From a virus, in the IMG/VR virus record IMGVR_UViG_3300003322_000931, positions 1 through 44,268 of that record: a DNA stretch of 44,268 bases; one strand, 5' to 3'. Below the pieces are notes generated by a model, which was not told the DNA's origin, did not search any database, and was given only the letters and a program-made list of their open reading frames with translations. Below are positions 30,476 to 37,622 of this stretch, piece by piece. The translations under genes were made by a program, and so were the position numbers. Every line of letters starts with the position of its first letter. Within the stretch, counting starts at the first letter, position 1.

Positions 30476-30727
30476 TCACGCTACCAGCCGTAGCGCCGGT
30501 TTCGGCGCCGCGATCCGGACGCGCGTCTCCGGACTGCGCAGCACTGTCTGCTTCAGGCCGTGTCCGTTGCTCAGCTCGGCCACGACCAAGCCGTCGTGGT
30601 CCACGCGCACCGCCACGACCGGCAGCCAAAGGCGCTCACAGCGCGTCGTGCCGTAGAGCGGCGTGACGAAGGCTTCCATGCGGTCGCCCACCATGACGTG
30701 CTGCATCTCGATGTCGTACGAATTCAT
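30476..30727 (-). CDS. hypothetical beta-rich protein, 83 aa
   Basis: Reads MNSYDIEMQHVMVGDRMEAF, then LWLPVVAVRVDHDGLVVAEL and TRVRIAAPKPALRLVA: alternating strands typical of a small SH3/OB-like barrel. GGGAGAG before the ATG. A hairpin at 30837-30871 separates it from the genes upstream. Confidence 0.7.
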   Translation of the reverse strand: MNSYDIEMQHVMVGDRMEAFVTPLYGTTRCERLWLPVVAVRVDHDGLVVAELSNGHGLKQTVLRSPETRVRIAAPKPALRLVA

Positions 30728-30836
30728 GATTCTCTCCCTTGCCAGCGCTTAGCCTACTCTCCCCCGGCTGCACCGGGTTAGACCAAGCCAAGCAAAAATT
30801 AGTTCCCGCGCTAACCGAAGTTTCCTTCGCGTGAGT

Positions 30837-30871
30837 GCCCAACTCGGAAGGCTGGCGCCTTCCGGCTTGGC
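30837..30871 (-). terminator. strong hairpin, possible attenuator/terminator
   Basis: CGGAAGGC (30845-30852) pairs with GCCTTCCG (30857-30864) over TGGC, extended by GCCAA/TTGGC with a bulge. Immediately after the stop of the 30873 gene. No T-run directly follows; a second small hairpin at 30816-30829 and TTTTT lie farther on. It may attenuate or process the early transcript. Confidence 0.5.
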
Positions 30872-30872
30872 A

Positions 30873-31046
30873 CTACTCGCCTGCAACGCCGCCTCGTCTA
30901 TCCACCTTTAGGCTTTCCACCGCTTCCCACACGATCCACTCCTCGGCTTCCAGATACCCTATGGCGGTTGACTCGGCGCACCCCGTTTCATCCACTACCT
31001 GCCTTACCTTTTCTTTCCTGCTTACATCAAAAGCTCCCCAGTCCAC
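30873..31046 (-). CDS. small UBA-like helical protein, 57 aa
   Basis: A GTG start with GGTGAGG five bases upstream. The segment KVRQVVDETGCAESTAIGYL then EAEEWIVWEAVESL resembles the three-helix UBA/TS-N pattern (V..L...TG....A...L......A...L). Small UBA-like proteins are common in phage early regions; binding partner unknown. Confidence 0.6.
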   Translation of the reverse strand: MDWGAFDVSRKEKVRQVVDETGCAESTAIGYLEAEEWIVWEAVESLKVDRRGGVAGE

Positions 31047-31053
31047 GATTGCC

Positions 31054-31152
31054 TCACCAAAAGTAAATCGCTACATACTCGGCAATCACGACGACAGTGC
31101 TTGCCCCGATTGCCACCGCCATCCAGTTAAACGTCGTCCTCGTGCTCATCAT
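31054..31152 (-). CDS. membrane microprotein, 32 aa
   Basis: MMSTRTTFNWMAVAIGASTV then VVIAEYVAIYFW: one hydrophobic helix after a basic start. AGGAGACG precedes the double ATG. Its stop TGA lies in the ribosome site of the next gene. Confidence 0.6.
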   Translation of the reverse strand: MMSTRTTFNWMAVAIGASTVVVIAEYVAIYFW

Positions 31153-31158
31153 CGTCTC

Positions 31159-31326
31159 CTATGCGTCCGGGTGTGGATGCTCCGCTACCTTGCGCGCCAG
31201 CCTCAGCAATTCAAGCGCTTCCTCATCCGTCAGGCCGTGATGCTCAGCCCAGCGTGCAGATGTCAGGTAATCGCACAGATATTCCAGTCGCCACCGTAGC
31301 AGCGTGTCCCTTGCGCTCTCGTTCAT
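31159..31326 (-). CDS. small hypothetical protein, 55 aa
   Basis: MNESARDTLLRWRLEYLCDY followed by LTSARWAEHHGLTDEEALEL: helical, mostly soluble. GGAGGCAATC precedes the ATG; nearly the same site (TGAGGCAATC) precedes the GTG of the UBA-like gene. No family recognised. Confidence 0.65.
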   Translation of the reverse strand: MNESARDTLLRWRLEYLCDYLTSARWAEHHGLTDEEALELLRLARKVAEHPHPDA

Positions 31327-31338
31327 GATTGCCTCCGT

Positions 31339-31437
31339 TCATTCCCAGCGCACCATCGCCTTGACGGCCGCTTTGCCCATTGCCGCGATCCCCGCCAGAT
31401 TGGCCATCAGCATGCTCACAAGAAATAGCGTGTCCAT
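31339..31437 (-). CDS. membrane microprotein, 32 aa
   Basis: MDTLFLVSMLMANLAGIAAM then GKAAVKAMVRWE: one hydrophobic helix with basic end. GGGGAG before the ATG, overlapping nothing. Second gene of the leftward operon. Confidence 0.6.
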   Translation of the reverse strand: MDTLFLVSMLMANLAGIAAMGKAAVKAMVRWE

Positions 31438-31439
31438 TT

Positions 31440-31673
31440 TCAGCTCCCCATCCTTCCCATTTCGTTGATCCGTGCTTGCGGCAACTCCACTGCATTGATG
31501 CCGCGCAAGTACTGACTGATGTGCTTGCTCGTCGTTACGCTGCACCTTGTGTCGGTCCGGAAATACGTCCCGGCGTGATACCCAGCAACCGGCGTCTCAT
31601 AGCTGAACAAGACTTCCGTTCCGTTGTCGAACTGTAACAACGTGCGGTTCGCTCCTAATTTGCGCACTTTCAT
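31440..31673 (-). CDS. small early protein (DUF8033-like), 77 aa
   Basis: MKVRKLGANRTLLQFDNGTE, then VLFSYETPVAGYHAGTYFRT and TSKHISQYLRG: this layout recurs in small proteins of unrelated phages (I believe grouped as DUF8033), function unknown. First gene of the leftward operon; GGGAGATTACC precedes the ATG. Confidence 0.7.
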   Translation of the reverse strand: MKVRKLGANRTLLQFDNGTEVLFSYETPVAGYHAGTYFRTDTRCSVTTSKHISQYLRGINAVELPQARINEMGRMGS

Positions 31674-31730
31674 GGTAATCTCCCATTTGTCCTATCGCCG
31701 TATTTCCATGTTCCCCTGTCCTACGATTCC

Positions 31731-31758
31731 AGTGTAGCCTCATTTCCACGCCGCGCAA
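31731..31758 (-). promoter_or_regulatory. main leftward early promoter TTGCGC-16-TACACT
   Basis: Minus strand CCTTGCGC, 16 bp, GC-TACACT (31736-31731), followed at 31720-31711 by GACAGGGGAA, the same 10-mer as after the promoter at 28359-28386. Start of transcription near 31724, about 50 nt before the first early gene. Confidence 0.7.
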
Positions 31759-31771
31759 GGACTATTTGCAC

Positions 31772-31948
31772 ATGAGCCTGCAACATTCCCACGAACAACG
31801 CCGCGAACAGGCCCAGCTCGGCCTATGCGCTGTTGCGTGCGTGGAGTTGTGCGCCGAAGTGGCCCTAGGTTGTGCGCTCGTGGGCATTGCGTGGTGCGCA
31901 TTGTTGGCCTTGCCGCGTGCGTGGATGCCTCTGCGGGCCAAGGAATAA
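31772..31948 (+). CDS. possible small membrane protein, 58 aa
   Basis: MSLQHSHEQRREQAQLGLCA then a Cys/Ala/Val-rich hydrophobic helix (CALVGIAWCALLALP) and a basic end. AAGG lies eleven bases upstream. It is the only frame of note on this strand between the early promoter and parS. It could be a divergent regulator or membrane peptide; coding status uncertain. Confidence 0.4.
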   Translation: MSLQHSHEQRREQAQLGLCAVACVELCAEVALGCALVGIAWCALLALPRAWMPLRAKE

Positions 31949-32035
31949 GCCTATCCAAGGGTTTAAATGGACCGTTCCATGTGTCGCGCCATCCCGCGCG
32001 TTGCGCGTCTCCTAGGGCCGCTAAATCAGTCATCA

Positions 32036-32151
32036 GGTTAGTGACCACTAACACGCTGTTTTGGGTTGTATAGACAACCTATGATGCTCCCCGTACCTCA
32101 TCCGTAACCACTACTGACGCATCGGTCAGTAAGCTAATGACTCGCGAGTCA
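32036..32151. promoter_or_regulatory. cluster of palindromes (operator region)
   Basis: Four dyads: GTTAGTG-AC-CACTAAC (32036-32051), GGTTGT-ATAG-ACAACC (32063-32078), ACTGAC-GCATCG-GTCAGT (32113-32130) and the perfect 14-mer TGACTCGCGAGTCA (32138-32151). GTCAGTAAG is repeated directly at 32125-32133 and 32148-32156. Such a set beside divergent transcription suggests several repressor or initiator sites. The protein is unknown; the HTH protein at 21876-22109 is one candidate. Confidence 0.7.
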
Positions 32152-32163
32152 GTAAGGCTCTCG

Positions 32164-32322
32164 ATGTTCCACGTGAAACAGTGCGGCGATGGTCGATGGG
32201 CAATTGCTGCGGGGCCATGGCGCTGCGAAAAGGGGGGTGCCCGGCCTTCGGGACTCCGGTGGGGGGAGTGTGAGGATGACTATCCAAGGCCCTACGCGGA
32301 ATTTTTTTGGGACAGCGTATAG
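32164..32322 (+). CDS. possible 52-aa protein starting on the parS sequence
   Basis: Frame starting MFHVKQCGDGRWAIAAGPWR and ending EFFWDSV. AAGG is seven bases upstream of the ATG. MFHVKQ is what the parS sequence encodes in this frame. The composition is plausible for a protein but there is no second line of support, and the site itself explains the conserved start. Confidence 0.3.
   Translation: MFHVKQCGDGRWAIAAGPWRCEKGGARPSGLRWGECEDDYPRPYAEFFWDSV
32165..32180. promoter_or_regulatory. parS: parS centromere sequence (ParB/Spo0J binding site)
   Basis: TGTTCCACGTGAAACA is a perfect match to the 16-bp bacterial chromosomal parS consensus bound by ParB. It lies between divergent transcription units, just after the palindrome cluster. 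No parA or parB gene is seen in the window, so the host ParB would be the binder. Confidence 0.85.
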
Positions 32323-32339
32323 CGTGTTCAATAACTCTA

Positions 32340-32375
32340 GGGGCATTGCCCCGCCGCACGCCGGCGTGCTATGCT
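32340..32375 (+). promoter_or_regulatory. rightward late promoter TTGCCC-18-TATGCT with operators
   Basis: TTGCCC (32346-32351) lies inside GGGGCATTGCCCC (32340-32352), and GCACGCCGGCGTGC (32356-32369), a perfect 14-bp palindrome, fills the space to TATGCT (32370-32375). A protein on either palindrome would block RNA polymerase. About 270 nt of leader precede the small terminase gene. The alternative is a terminator-like pair of hairpins. Confidence 0.6.
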
Positions 32376-32508
32376 CGGCCAGCGCCTCTTGCTTAACGAA
32401 CCTAGCCACCCGGCAACCGAGCCAGCCCGGCCAACATGCGTGATGGACTGTGGGGCTGGAACCGCATCTCGGCACAGGCGGACAGAAGGAGGCGCACCCG
32501 ACAAACAG

Positions 32509-32524
32509 TTGAACAGTTGTTCAA
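32509..32524. promoter_or_regulatory. 16-bp palindrome TTGAACA-GT-TGTTCAA
   Basis: Dyad of 7-bp arms with a 2-bp spacer in the leader of the terminase operon, overlapping a direct repeat of ACAGTTG. It could be a repressor site or a small-terminase (pac) recognition site. It has no T-run, so it is not a terminator. Confidence 0.5.
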
Positions 32525-32646
32525 ATCCGCAAGCGCCAGCCCCACACGTTTCGAAACCGTGCAAAGGCAGCCCGAGCGGTAGCCCGCCGAGGGGGCAGGC
32601 CCATCCAGTGTCCCGGAATTGCTGGCAGGCCACATAGGAGTGCATC

Positions 32647-33183
32647 ATGTCCAAGCGTCGAGCCCACTACTGCGTCAACATCGCCAAGCGCCTCTGCGAG
32701 TACATCGCGCTGGGCCACGGCCTCCCCAAGGCCCTTGAGTTGACGGGCGGCCTCGCCCCGTCGATCCCGATGTTCTATCGCTGGCTGGAGGAGTACCCCG
32801 AGTTCCTTGCGATGTACCGCCGCGCCCGCGAGTTCCAAGCCCACACCCATGCGGACCGCATCCTCGAAATGGCCGAACTCGCCATCGAAGACCCCAAGCG
32901 CGTCCCCGCCTACCGGTTGGCGGCGGACATCTTCAAGTGGAACGCCGAGATGCGCCACCCCGAGACCTACAGCCCGAAGGCCGCGCAGTCCGTGCCGCAC
33001 AAGCCCAAGACGCCCGAACAGGTCAAGGAAGAGATCGCGCGGCTCCAGAAAGAACTCGGTATCCCGGTCATGCCGCAGCCCGGCCTCGTCACCGCCCCAC
33101 GCCAGAACGCCGACAAGATCGACAAGCGCGGCGCCGGCGGTCCCGAGGCCCCGCCCCCAAATCTGAAAGTTATCGGGAAGTAA
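32647..33183 (+). CDS. terS: terminase small subunit, 178 aa
   Basis: The helix-turn-helix-like N-terminus (AKRLCEYIALGHGLPKALEL, SIPMFYRWLEEYPEFLAMYR) and the basic helix REFQAHTHADRILEMAELAI match small terminases that recognise phage DNA. A long Pro/Lys-rich tail contains EQVKEEIARLQKELGI. Immediately upstream of the large terminase. AGGAG before the ATG. Confidence 0.8.
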   Translation: MSKRRAHYCVNIAKRLCEYIALGHGLPKALELTGGLAPSIPMFYRWLEEYPEFLAMYRRAREFQAHTHADRILEMAELAIEDPKRVPAYRLAADIFKWNAEMRHPETYSPKAAQSVPHKPKTPEQVKEEIARLQKELGIPVMPQPGLVTAPRQNADKIDKRGAGGPEAPPPNLKVIGK

Positions 33184-33186
33184 ACG

Positions 33187-34626
33187 GTGGACAGCCACGA
33201 CATGATGCTGCGCAAGCACGCCAAGATGGCGCGGCTGGAGGAGTTGCGGCAGAACTACGGCATGATGTTCTACCAGCCGTACGCCAAGCAGCGCGAGTTC
33301 CACGCCCGTGGCGCCCAGTACCGCGAGCGGTTGCTGATGGCGGGCAATAAGCTGGGCAAGACGTTCAGCGCCGGGTTCGAGGTCGGCTACCACGTCACCG
33401 GCCTCTACCCCGAGTGGTGGACCGGCCACCGCTTCACCCGGCAGAACCGGGGCTGGGTCGGCAGCGTGACGTCGGAACTGACGCGCGACGGCGCCCAGCG
33501 TATCCTCCTCGGCAACATCGGCCGCTGGGGAACGGGCTGCATCCCCAAGGACTTGATCCTCGACATCAAGCGGGCGCGGGGCGTGCCGGACGCCGTCGAA
33601 ACCATCCTCGTGCAGCACATGTGCGGCGACGTCTCGCAAATTACGTTCAAGGCATACTCCGATGGCCGGGAGGCGTGGCAAGCGGAAGACCTTGAGTGGG
33701 TGTGGTTCGATGAGGAGCCGCCGCAGGACATCTACGTTGAAGGACTGACCCGGACCAACAACACGTGCGGCCCCGTCTTCCTGACGTTCACGCCGCTGCT
33801 CGGCATGTCGGACGTCGTGATCCGGTTCCCCCGCCCCGAAATGGGCGAGACCCACCCCGACCGCATCATCACCAACATGACCATCGACGACGTCGAGCAC
33901 TACACCGACGAACAGAAGGCGAAGATCATCGAGGGCTACCCGCCGCATGAGCGTGAGGCCCGCGCCAAGGGCATCCCGATGCTGGGCAGCGGCCGCATCT
34001 TCCCCGTCGCCGAAGACGTCATCAGCGAACCCACGCTGCCGAGCGTACCGCAGCACTGGAAGAGGGTCGCTGGGCTCGACTTCGGCTGGGACCACCCCAC
34101 GGCGGCCGTCATGCTCGTCTACGATCCCGACGCCGACTGCATCCACGTGCGCCACACCCACCGCCTCAAGGAGGCGACGCCTCTCATCCACAGCGCCGCC
34201 ATTAAGCCGTGGGGCACGACGTGGATTCCCGTGGCGTGGCCGCACGACGGCTACTCACACGACAAGGGCAGCGGCAAGGGCATCGCACAGCAGTACCGCG
34301 AACTCGACATCAAGATGCTCGACGAACATGCGCAGTACCCGGACAAGCGGGGCAACGGCGTCGAGGACGGCCTCACCGAAATGCTGCAACGGATGCAGAC
34401 GGGCCGCTTCAAGGTAGACGAGAACCTGACGCAGTGGTGGGAAGAATTTAGGATGTACCACCGCAAGGATGGCGAGGTGGTGAAGGAGCGCGACGACCTG
34501 ATGAGTGCCACACGCTACGCGATGATGATGCTACGATACGCAGTGACCGGCGACGAGGAGCCCGCGCCCATCGACCGCTACAAGCGGTATCGTGCGCGAC
34601 CGGCCGGTTCATGGATGAGCGCCTGA
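33187..34626 (+). CDS. terL: terminase large subunit, 479 aa
   Basis: ATPase: Walker A AGNKLGKT (52-59), Walker B WVWFDEE (171-177), and coupling residues around FLTFTPLLG. Nuclease: LDFGWDHP (297-304) with the first catalytic Asp and later acidic strands (ERDDLMSATRYAMMML). It pumps DNA into the prohead through the portal and cuts it. Starts at a GTG four bases after the small subunit stop; an ATG at 33202 is possible. A terminator overlaps its stop codon. Confidence 0.9.
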   Translation: MDSHDMMLRKHAKMARLEELRQNYGMMFYQPYAKQREFHARGAQYRERLLMAGNKLGKTFSAGFEVGYHVTGLYPEWWTGHRFTRQNRGWVGSVTSELTRDGAQRILLGNIGRWGTGCIPKDLILDIKRARGVPDAVETILVQHMCGDVSQITFKAYSDGREAWQAEDLEWVWFDEEPPQDIYVEGLTRTNNTCGPVFLTFTPLLGMSDVVIRFPRPEMGETHPDRIITNMTIDDVEHYTDEQKAKIIEGYPPHEREARAKGIPMLGSGRIFPVAEDVISEPTLPSVPQHWKRVAGLDFGWDHPTAAVMLVYDPDADCIHVRHTHRLKEATPLIHSAAIKPWGTTWIPVAWPHDGYSHDKGSGKGIAQQYRELDIKMLDEHAQYPDKRGNGVEDGLTEMLQRMQTGRFKVDENLTQWWEEFRMYHRKDGEVVKERDDLMSATRYAMMMLRYAVTGDEEPAPIDRYKRYRARPAGSWMSA

Positions 34627-34645
34627 GGAGGGCGTCTCTTTTTTT
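34617..34645 (+). terminator. Rho-independent terminator overlapping the terL stop
   Basis: GAGCGCC (34617-34623) pairs with GGCG-T-CTC (31-38, one bulge) and is followed by seven T (34639-34645). The stem contains the last codons and TGA of the large terminase, so the packaging genes end here and the downstream genes need partial read-through or another promoter. Confidence 0.75.
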
Positions 34646-34668
34646 GCCCGAAAACTGCCGAGGAAATT

Positions 34669-35700
34669 ATGATTCCCTACTTGCAAGACCAACCGTTTCC
34701 CAACCCCTTCATCGACGCGAGCGACGAGTTCGTGGAACGTCGCAGCGTGCCACGCACCGACCCCATCGAACAGCCTGTGTGGAGCGATGCGACGCGCGCC
34801 ACCATGAGCAAGATCATCGGCGCAGCCGCCGGCGACGTGCCCCAACTTGGTCGAGGCAAAGCTGGCACCGGCATGGTCCCAAGCTGCGTCCACCAGATAG
34901 CCCTCGACAAGATCGCCAGTCTCCAGAAATATGTTGTCGACTCGTACTCCTACATCGGGCGACTGGAGAAAATCTGTCACGCCAAGGACGAAGAAATCCA
35001 GAAGCTGCGCGAACAAGTCACCGCGCTCCAGCGCCCCGCCCCCACGAAACCTTGGTCGCCCCGCCTCGTGGATTCGGCTCGCGCCCTCAAGGAGAACGAC
35101 GCCATCTACCGCCTGTGCAGCGAATTCTCCGAGATTAACACCGTGGGGTTCTTCGAGCACGCTGAGACCGCCACGATGGTATGCGACGTCACGACGAACG
35201 ACGGCTGCTTCCACCGCGCCGGCGCCGCCTTGTCCGCTCTCGGCGACCCCATCGCCGCATGCGAACGTGAGATGCGCGACTTCCTGCGCGGCCAAGGCTA
35301 CGGCTCTACGCAACCCCGCGAGGCCGCCATGGGCCAGTGGGCGGGCCAAATCAGCTCGAACGCTGTCGACAAAGCATGGGAGGGCCGCTGGAAAACGGAA
35401 GAAGCCAATAATGCCATGCGGCAATGGGATGCCATTCCCCCTGTCTCCCACGGCCAGCCGCCCCAGTCTACCCAGCTTATCGGAGGCAGTCAAATAGGCA
35501 AAGCCAATGCCCTACGCAATCACGATAGTGGTGGGCTAATGGGCGCGTGTGATGCGCGGGCCGTTGCGCAAGCAAACATGGCTGGCTACTTCGCCCAAGT
35601 GGCGGACAACGCCTTCCTCAACGCGATCAAGGGCGTCGGCATCGACAAGATGTGGATGGACGAACTGAACGGCACCTTCCCGGACGGCTCCAAAATCTGA
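34669..35700 (+). CDS. hypothetical coiled-coil protein, 343 aa
   Basis: Predicted helical with a coiled-coil near residues 83-125 (YIGRLEKICHAKDEEIQKLR). An acidic/neutral globular C-terminus follows. Its residues include GFFEHAETATMVCDVTTNDG. No family recognised; position between terminase and a beta-helix gene suggests a virion or assembly role. GAGGAA before the ATG, just after a terminator. Confidence 0.65.
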   Translation: MIPYLQDQPFPNPFIDASDEFVERRSVPRTDPIEQPVWSDATRATMSKIIGAAAGDVPQLGRGKAGTGMVPSCVHQIALDKIASLQKYVVDSYSYIGRLEKICHAKDEEIQKLREQVTALQRPAPTKPWSPRLVDSARALKENDAIYRLCSEFSEINTVGFFEHAETATMVCDVTTNDGCFHRAGAALSALGDPIAACEREMRDFLRGQGYGSTQPREAAMGQWAGQISSNAVDKAWEGRWKTEEANNAMRQWDAIPPVSHGQPPQSTQLIGGSQIGKANALRNHDSGGLMGACDARAVAQANMAGYFAQVADNAFLNAIKGVGIDKMWMDELNGTFPDGSKI

Positions 35701-35712
35701 CGAGGAACCCGC

Positions 35713-36840
35713 ATGACCACCTACTACATCCGTACTGACGGTTCCGACAGCAACACCGGCCTCGCCAACACGTCGGGCGGCGCGTGGCTCACGCTCCAAA
35801 AAGCCGCCAATACGCTTGTAGCGGGTGACACCGTCTACGTCGCGGACGGCACCTATGCGGGCGCCATCACCGAGACCACCAGCGGCACCAGCGCCGGGGC
35901 GCGCATCACCTACCAAAGCCTCAACAAGTGGGGCGCGAAGATCACCCCGGCCAGTCTCGGCCCCAACGCCCTCTGGAGCAACAGCGGACGCTGGATCGAC
36001 ATCATCGACTTCGAGGTGGACTGCACTGGAGCGACCAGCATGCGCAACGGTATCACCATGACGGGCGGCGAGGGGCGCATCATCGGTTGCCACGTCCACC
36101 ACGTTGGCATGAACTCCGGTTGCGACAGTAACGGTGGCAGCGGCATCCTCTGCAACCAAGCTTTGAGCGCTGGGGCCAACAACTACTCGTTCCTGCGCAA
36201 CCTCGTCCACCACATCGGGGGCTCCTGCGGCTACATCAACGCGATTTATTTCCAGTCCAGCGGCCTCATACAGAACAACATCGTCCATAACAGCGTCGGC
36301 GGTATCATCTGCGGCCACGACGACCACGATTGCATCGTCTCCAACAACCTCGTCTTCCAAACCAGCGGCGTCGCCTACTACTTCGGCGGCTGCTCGGAAG
36401 CCTACAACATGGCGTGCCCGACCAGCGGCATGCGCTTCTACAACAACATCCTTTACGACAATCAAGGAGCCACCTTGGTCTCCGGCCCAATCAGCGCCGA
36501 AGACGTGGGCAACGAACTCAAGTACAACTGCTTCTTCTCCAACTCTGGCATCTTCGACATGGCTCCTGCCAGTGCGAACACCCGCTCCAACGAGCAAAAC
36601 GTCAACCCGAAATTCGTCAACTACCTGTCGGACGGCACCGGAAGCTATTCGCTCTCGTCCACCAGTGCGCTCCTTGGCGCGGGCAATGCAACCTATGCCC
36701 CGAGTGACGACTTCTACGGCAACCCTCGCTCCAACCCGCCAGCTATTGGCCCCATCGAGAACTACACCGCACCACCGGCCGGCATCAACTCGCCCGGCAC
36801 GGGCGGGTCCGTCCGCAAACGCATCTACCATCGCCGTTAA
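35713..36840 (+). CDS. right-handed beta-helix protein, 375 aa (paralogue 1)
   Basis: Begins TTYYIRTDGSDSNTGLANTS, GGAWLTLQKAANTL, VYVADGTYAG, the start of pectate-lyase/PbH1-type parallel beta-helices. Inner turns with N/D stacks follow (IIGCHVHHVG, LIQNNIVHNS, FYNNILYDN) and the C-terminus ends with NPKFVNYLSDGTGSYSLSS-T-SALLGAGN, which paralogues 2 and 3 share in part. No catalytic residues recognised, so it may bind rather than cut polysaccharide. Short for a tailspike and lies among head genes. Confidence 0.75.
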   Translation: MTTYYIRTDGSDSNTGLANTSGGAWLTLQKAANTLVAGDTVYVADGTYAGAITETTSGTSAGARITYQSLNKWGAKITPASLGPNALWSNSGRWIDIIDFEVDCTGATSMRNGITMTGGEGRIIGCHVHHVGMNSGCDSNGGSGILCNQALSAGANNYSFLRNLVHHIGGSCGYINAIYFQSSGLIQNNIVHNSVGGIICGHDDHDCIVSNNLVFQTSGVAYYFGGCSEAYNMACPTSGMRFYNNILYDNQGATLVSGPISAEDVGNELKYNCFFSNSGIFDMAPASANTRSNEQNVNPKFVNYLSDGTGSYSLSSTSALLGAGNATYAPSDDFYGNPRSNPPAIGPIENYTAPPAGINSPGTGGSVRKRIYHRR

Positions 36841-36854
36841 CCACAGGAGCCTTC

Positions 36855-37622
36855 ATGGACCTCTCCGAATACGAGCAAATCCACCCGAACATGGCCTACG
36901 AGGTAAAGCCATCAACGGTCCCTCCAACCACTATCCGTTTCTTCACGCCCAACCAGCATTGCGCATGGCGTGTGCAATCCCTCGACACCAAAGAACCCGA
37001 CACCATCGCATGGCTTGCCAAGATGCGGCCCGGCCAGACGCTGTACGACGTGGGCGCCAACATGGGCCAGTACGCCCTGATTGCTGCGGCCAAGGGCCTC
37101 TACGTCCACGCGTTCGAGCCCGAGTCGCAGAACTTCGCGCTCCTGATGCGCAACATCATGCTCAACGACTTGGGCGAACGCGTCACCGCGTGGCCGCTCT
37201 GCCTGTCCGACGAAGCCATGATCGATACCTTCCATGTCCAGTCCCTGCAAGCGGGCGGCTCCTGCTCGTCCTTCGGCCAAGAAGTCAACTTCCACCTCCA
37301 GCCCAAGAAGTACCCGGTCCACCAAGGCTCCATCGCCGTCCGCATGGACGCCTTCGCCGACCAGTACGGACGCCCCGACCACGTCAAGATCGATGTCGAC
37401 GGCCTCGAACACCTCGTCGTGGCTGGCATGGGCGAAATCCTCAAGTACGTCAGCAGCGTGCTCGTCGAACTGAACACCGCTCTCCCGGACCACCTCACCA
37501 TCTACAACACGATGGCTGGCCACGGACTCAAGCCGGATGTGGAAACCGCCGACAAGGCCCGCCGCACCGAAGGCGCGTTCAAAGGCATCGGCAACGTCAT
37601 CTTCTACAGGAACCGGCCATGA
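36855..37622 (+). CDS. FkbM-family methyltransferase, 255 aa
   Basis: SAM-binding loop YDVGANMGQYALIAA (64-78), acidic pocket FEPE (87-90) and the typical KIDVDGLE strand (178-185, where the family has IDVEGxE). FkbM enzymes O-methylate sugars or polyketides. Adjacent to the 2OG oxygenase gene (ATGA overlap) and in the head cluster, it may methylate a glycan or side chain on a virion protein; that is inference. AGGAG before the ATG. Confidence 0.85.
   Translation: MDLSEYEQIHPNMAYEVKPSTVPPTTIRFFTPNQHCAWRVQSLDTKEPDTIAWLAKMRPGQTLYDVGANMGQYALIAAAKGLYVHAFEPESQNFALLMRNIMLNDLGERVTAWPLCLSDEAMIDTFHVQSLQAGGSCSSFGQEVNFHLQPKKYPVHQGSIAVRMDAFADQYGRPDHVKIDVDGLEHLVVAGMGEILKYVSSVLVELNTALPDHLTIYNTMAGHGLKPDVETADKARRTEGAFKGIGNVIFYRNRP

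Noticed and set aside
32371-32637. 88-codon plus-strand frame in the terminase leader
   Set aside because: Starts inside the promoter -10 box, has no ribosome site and has a Pro/Ser/Cys-rich non-protein composition.
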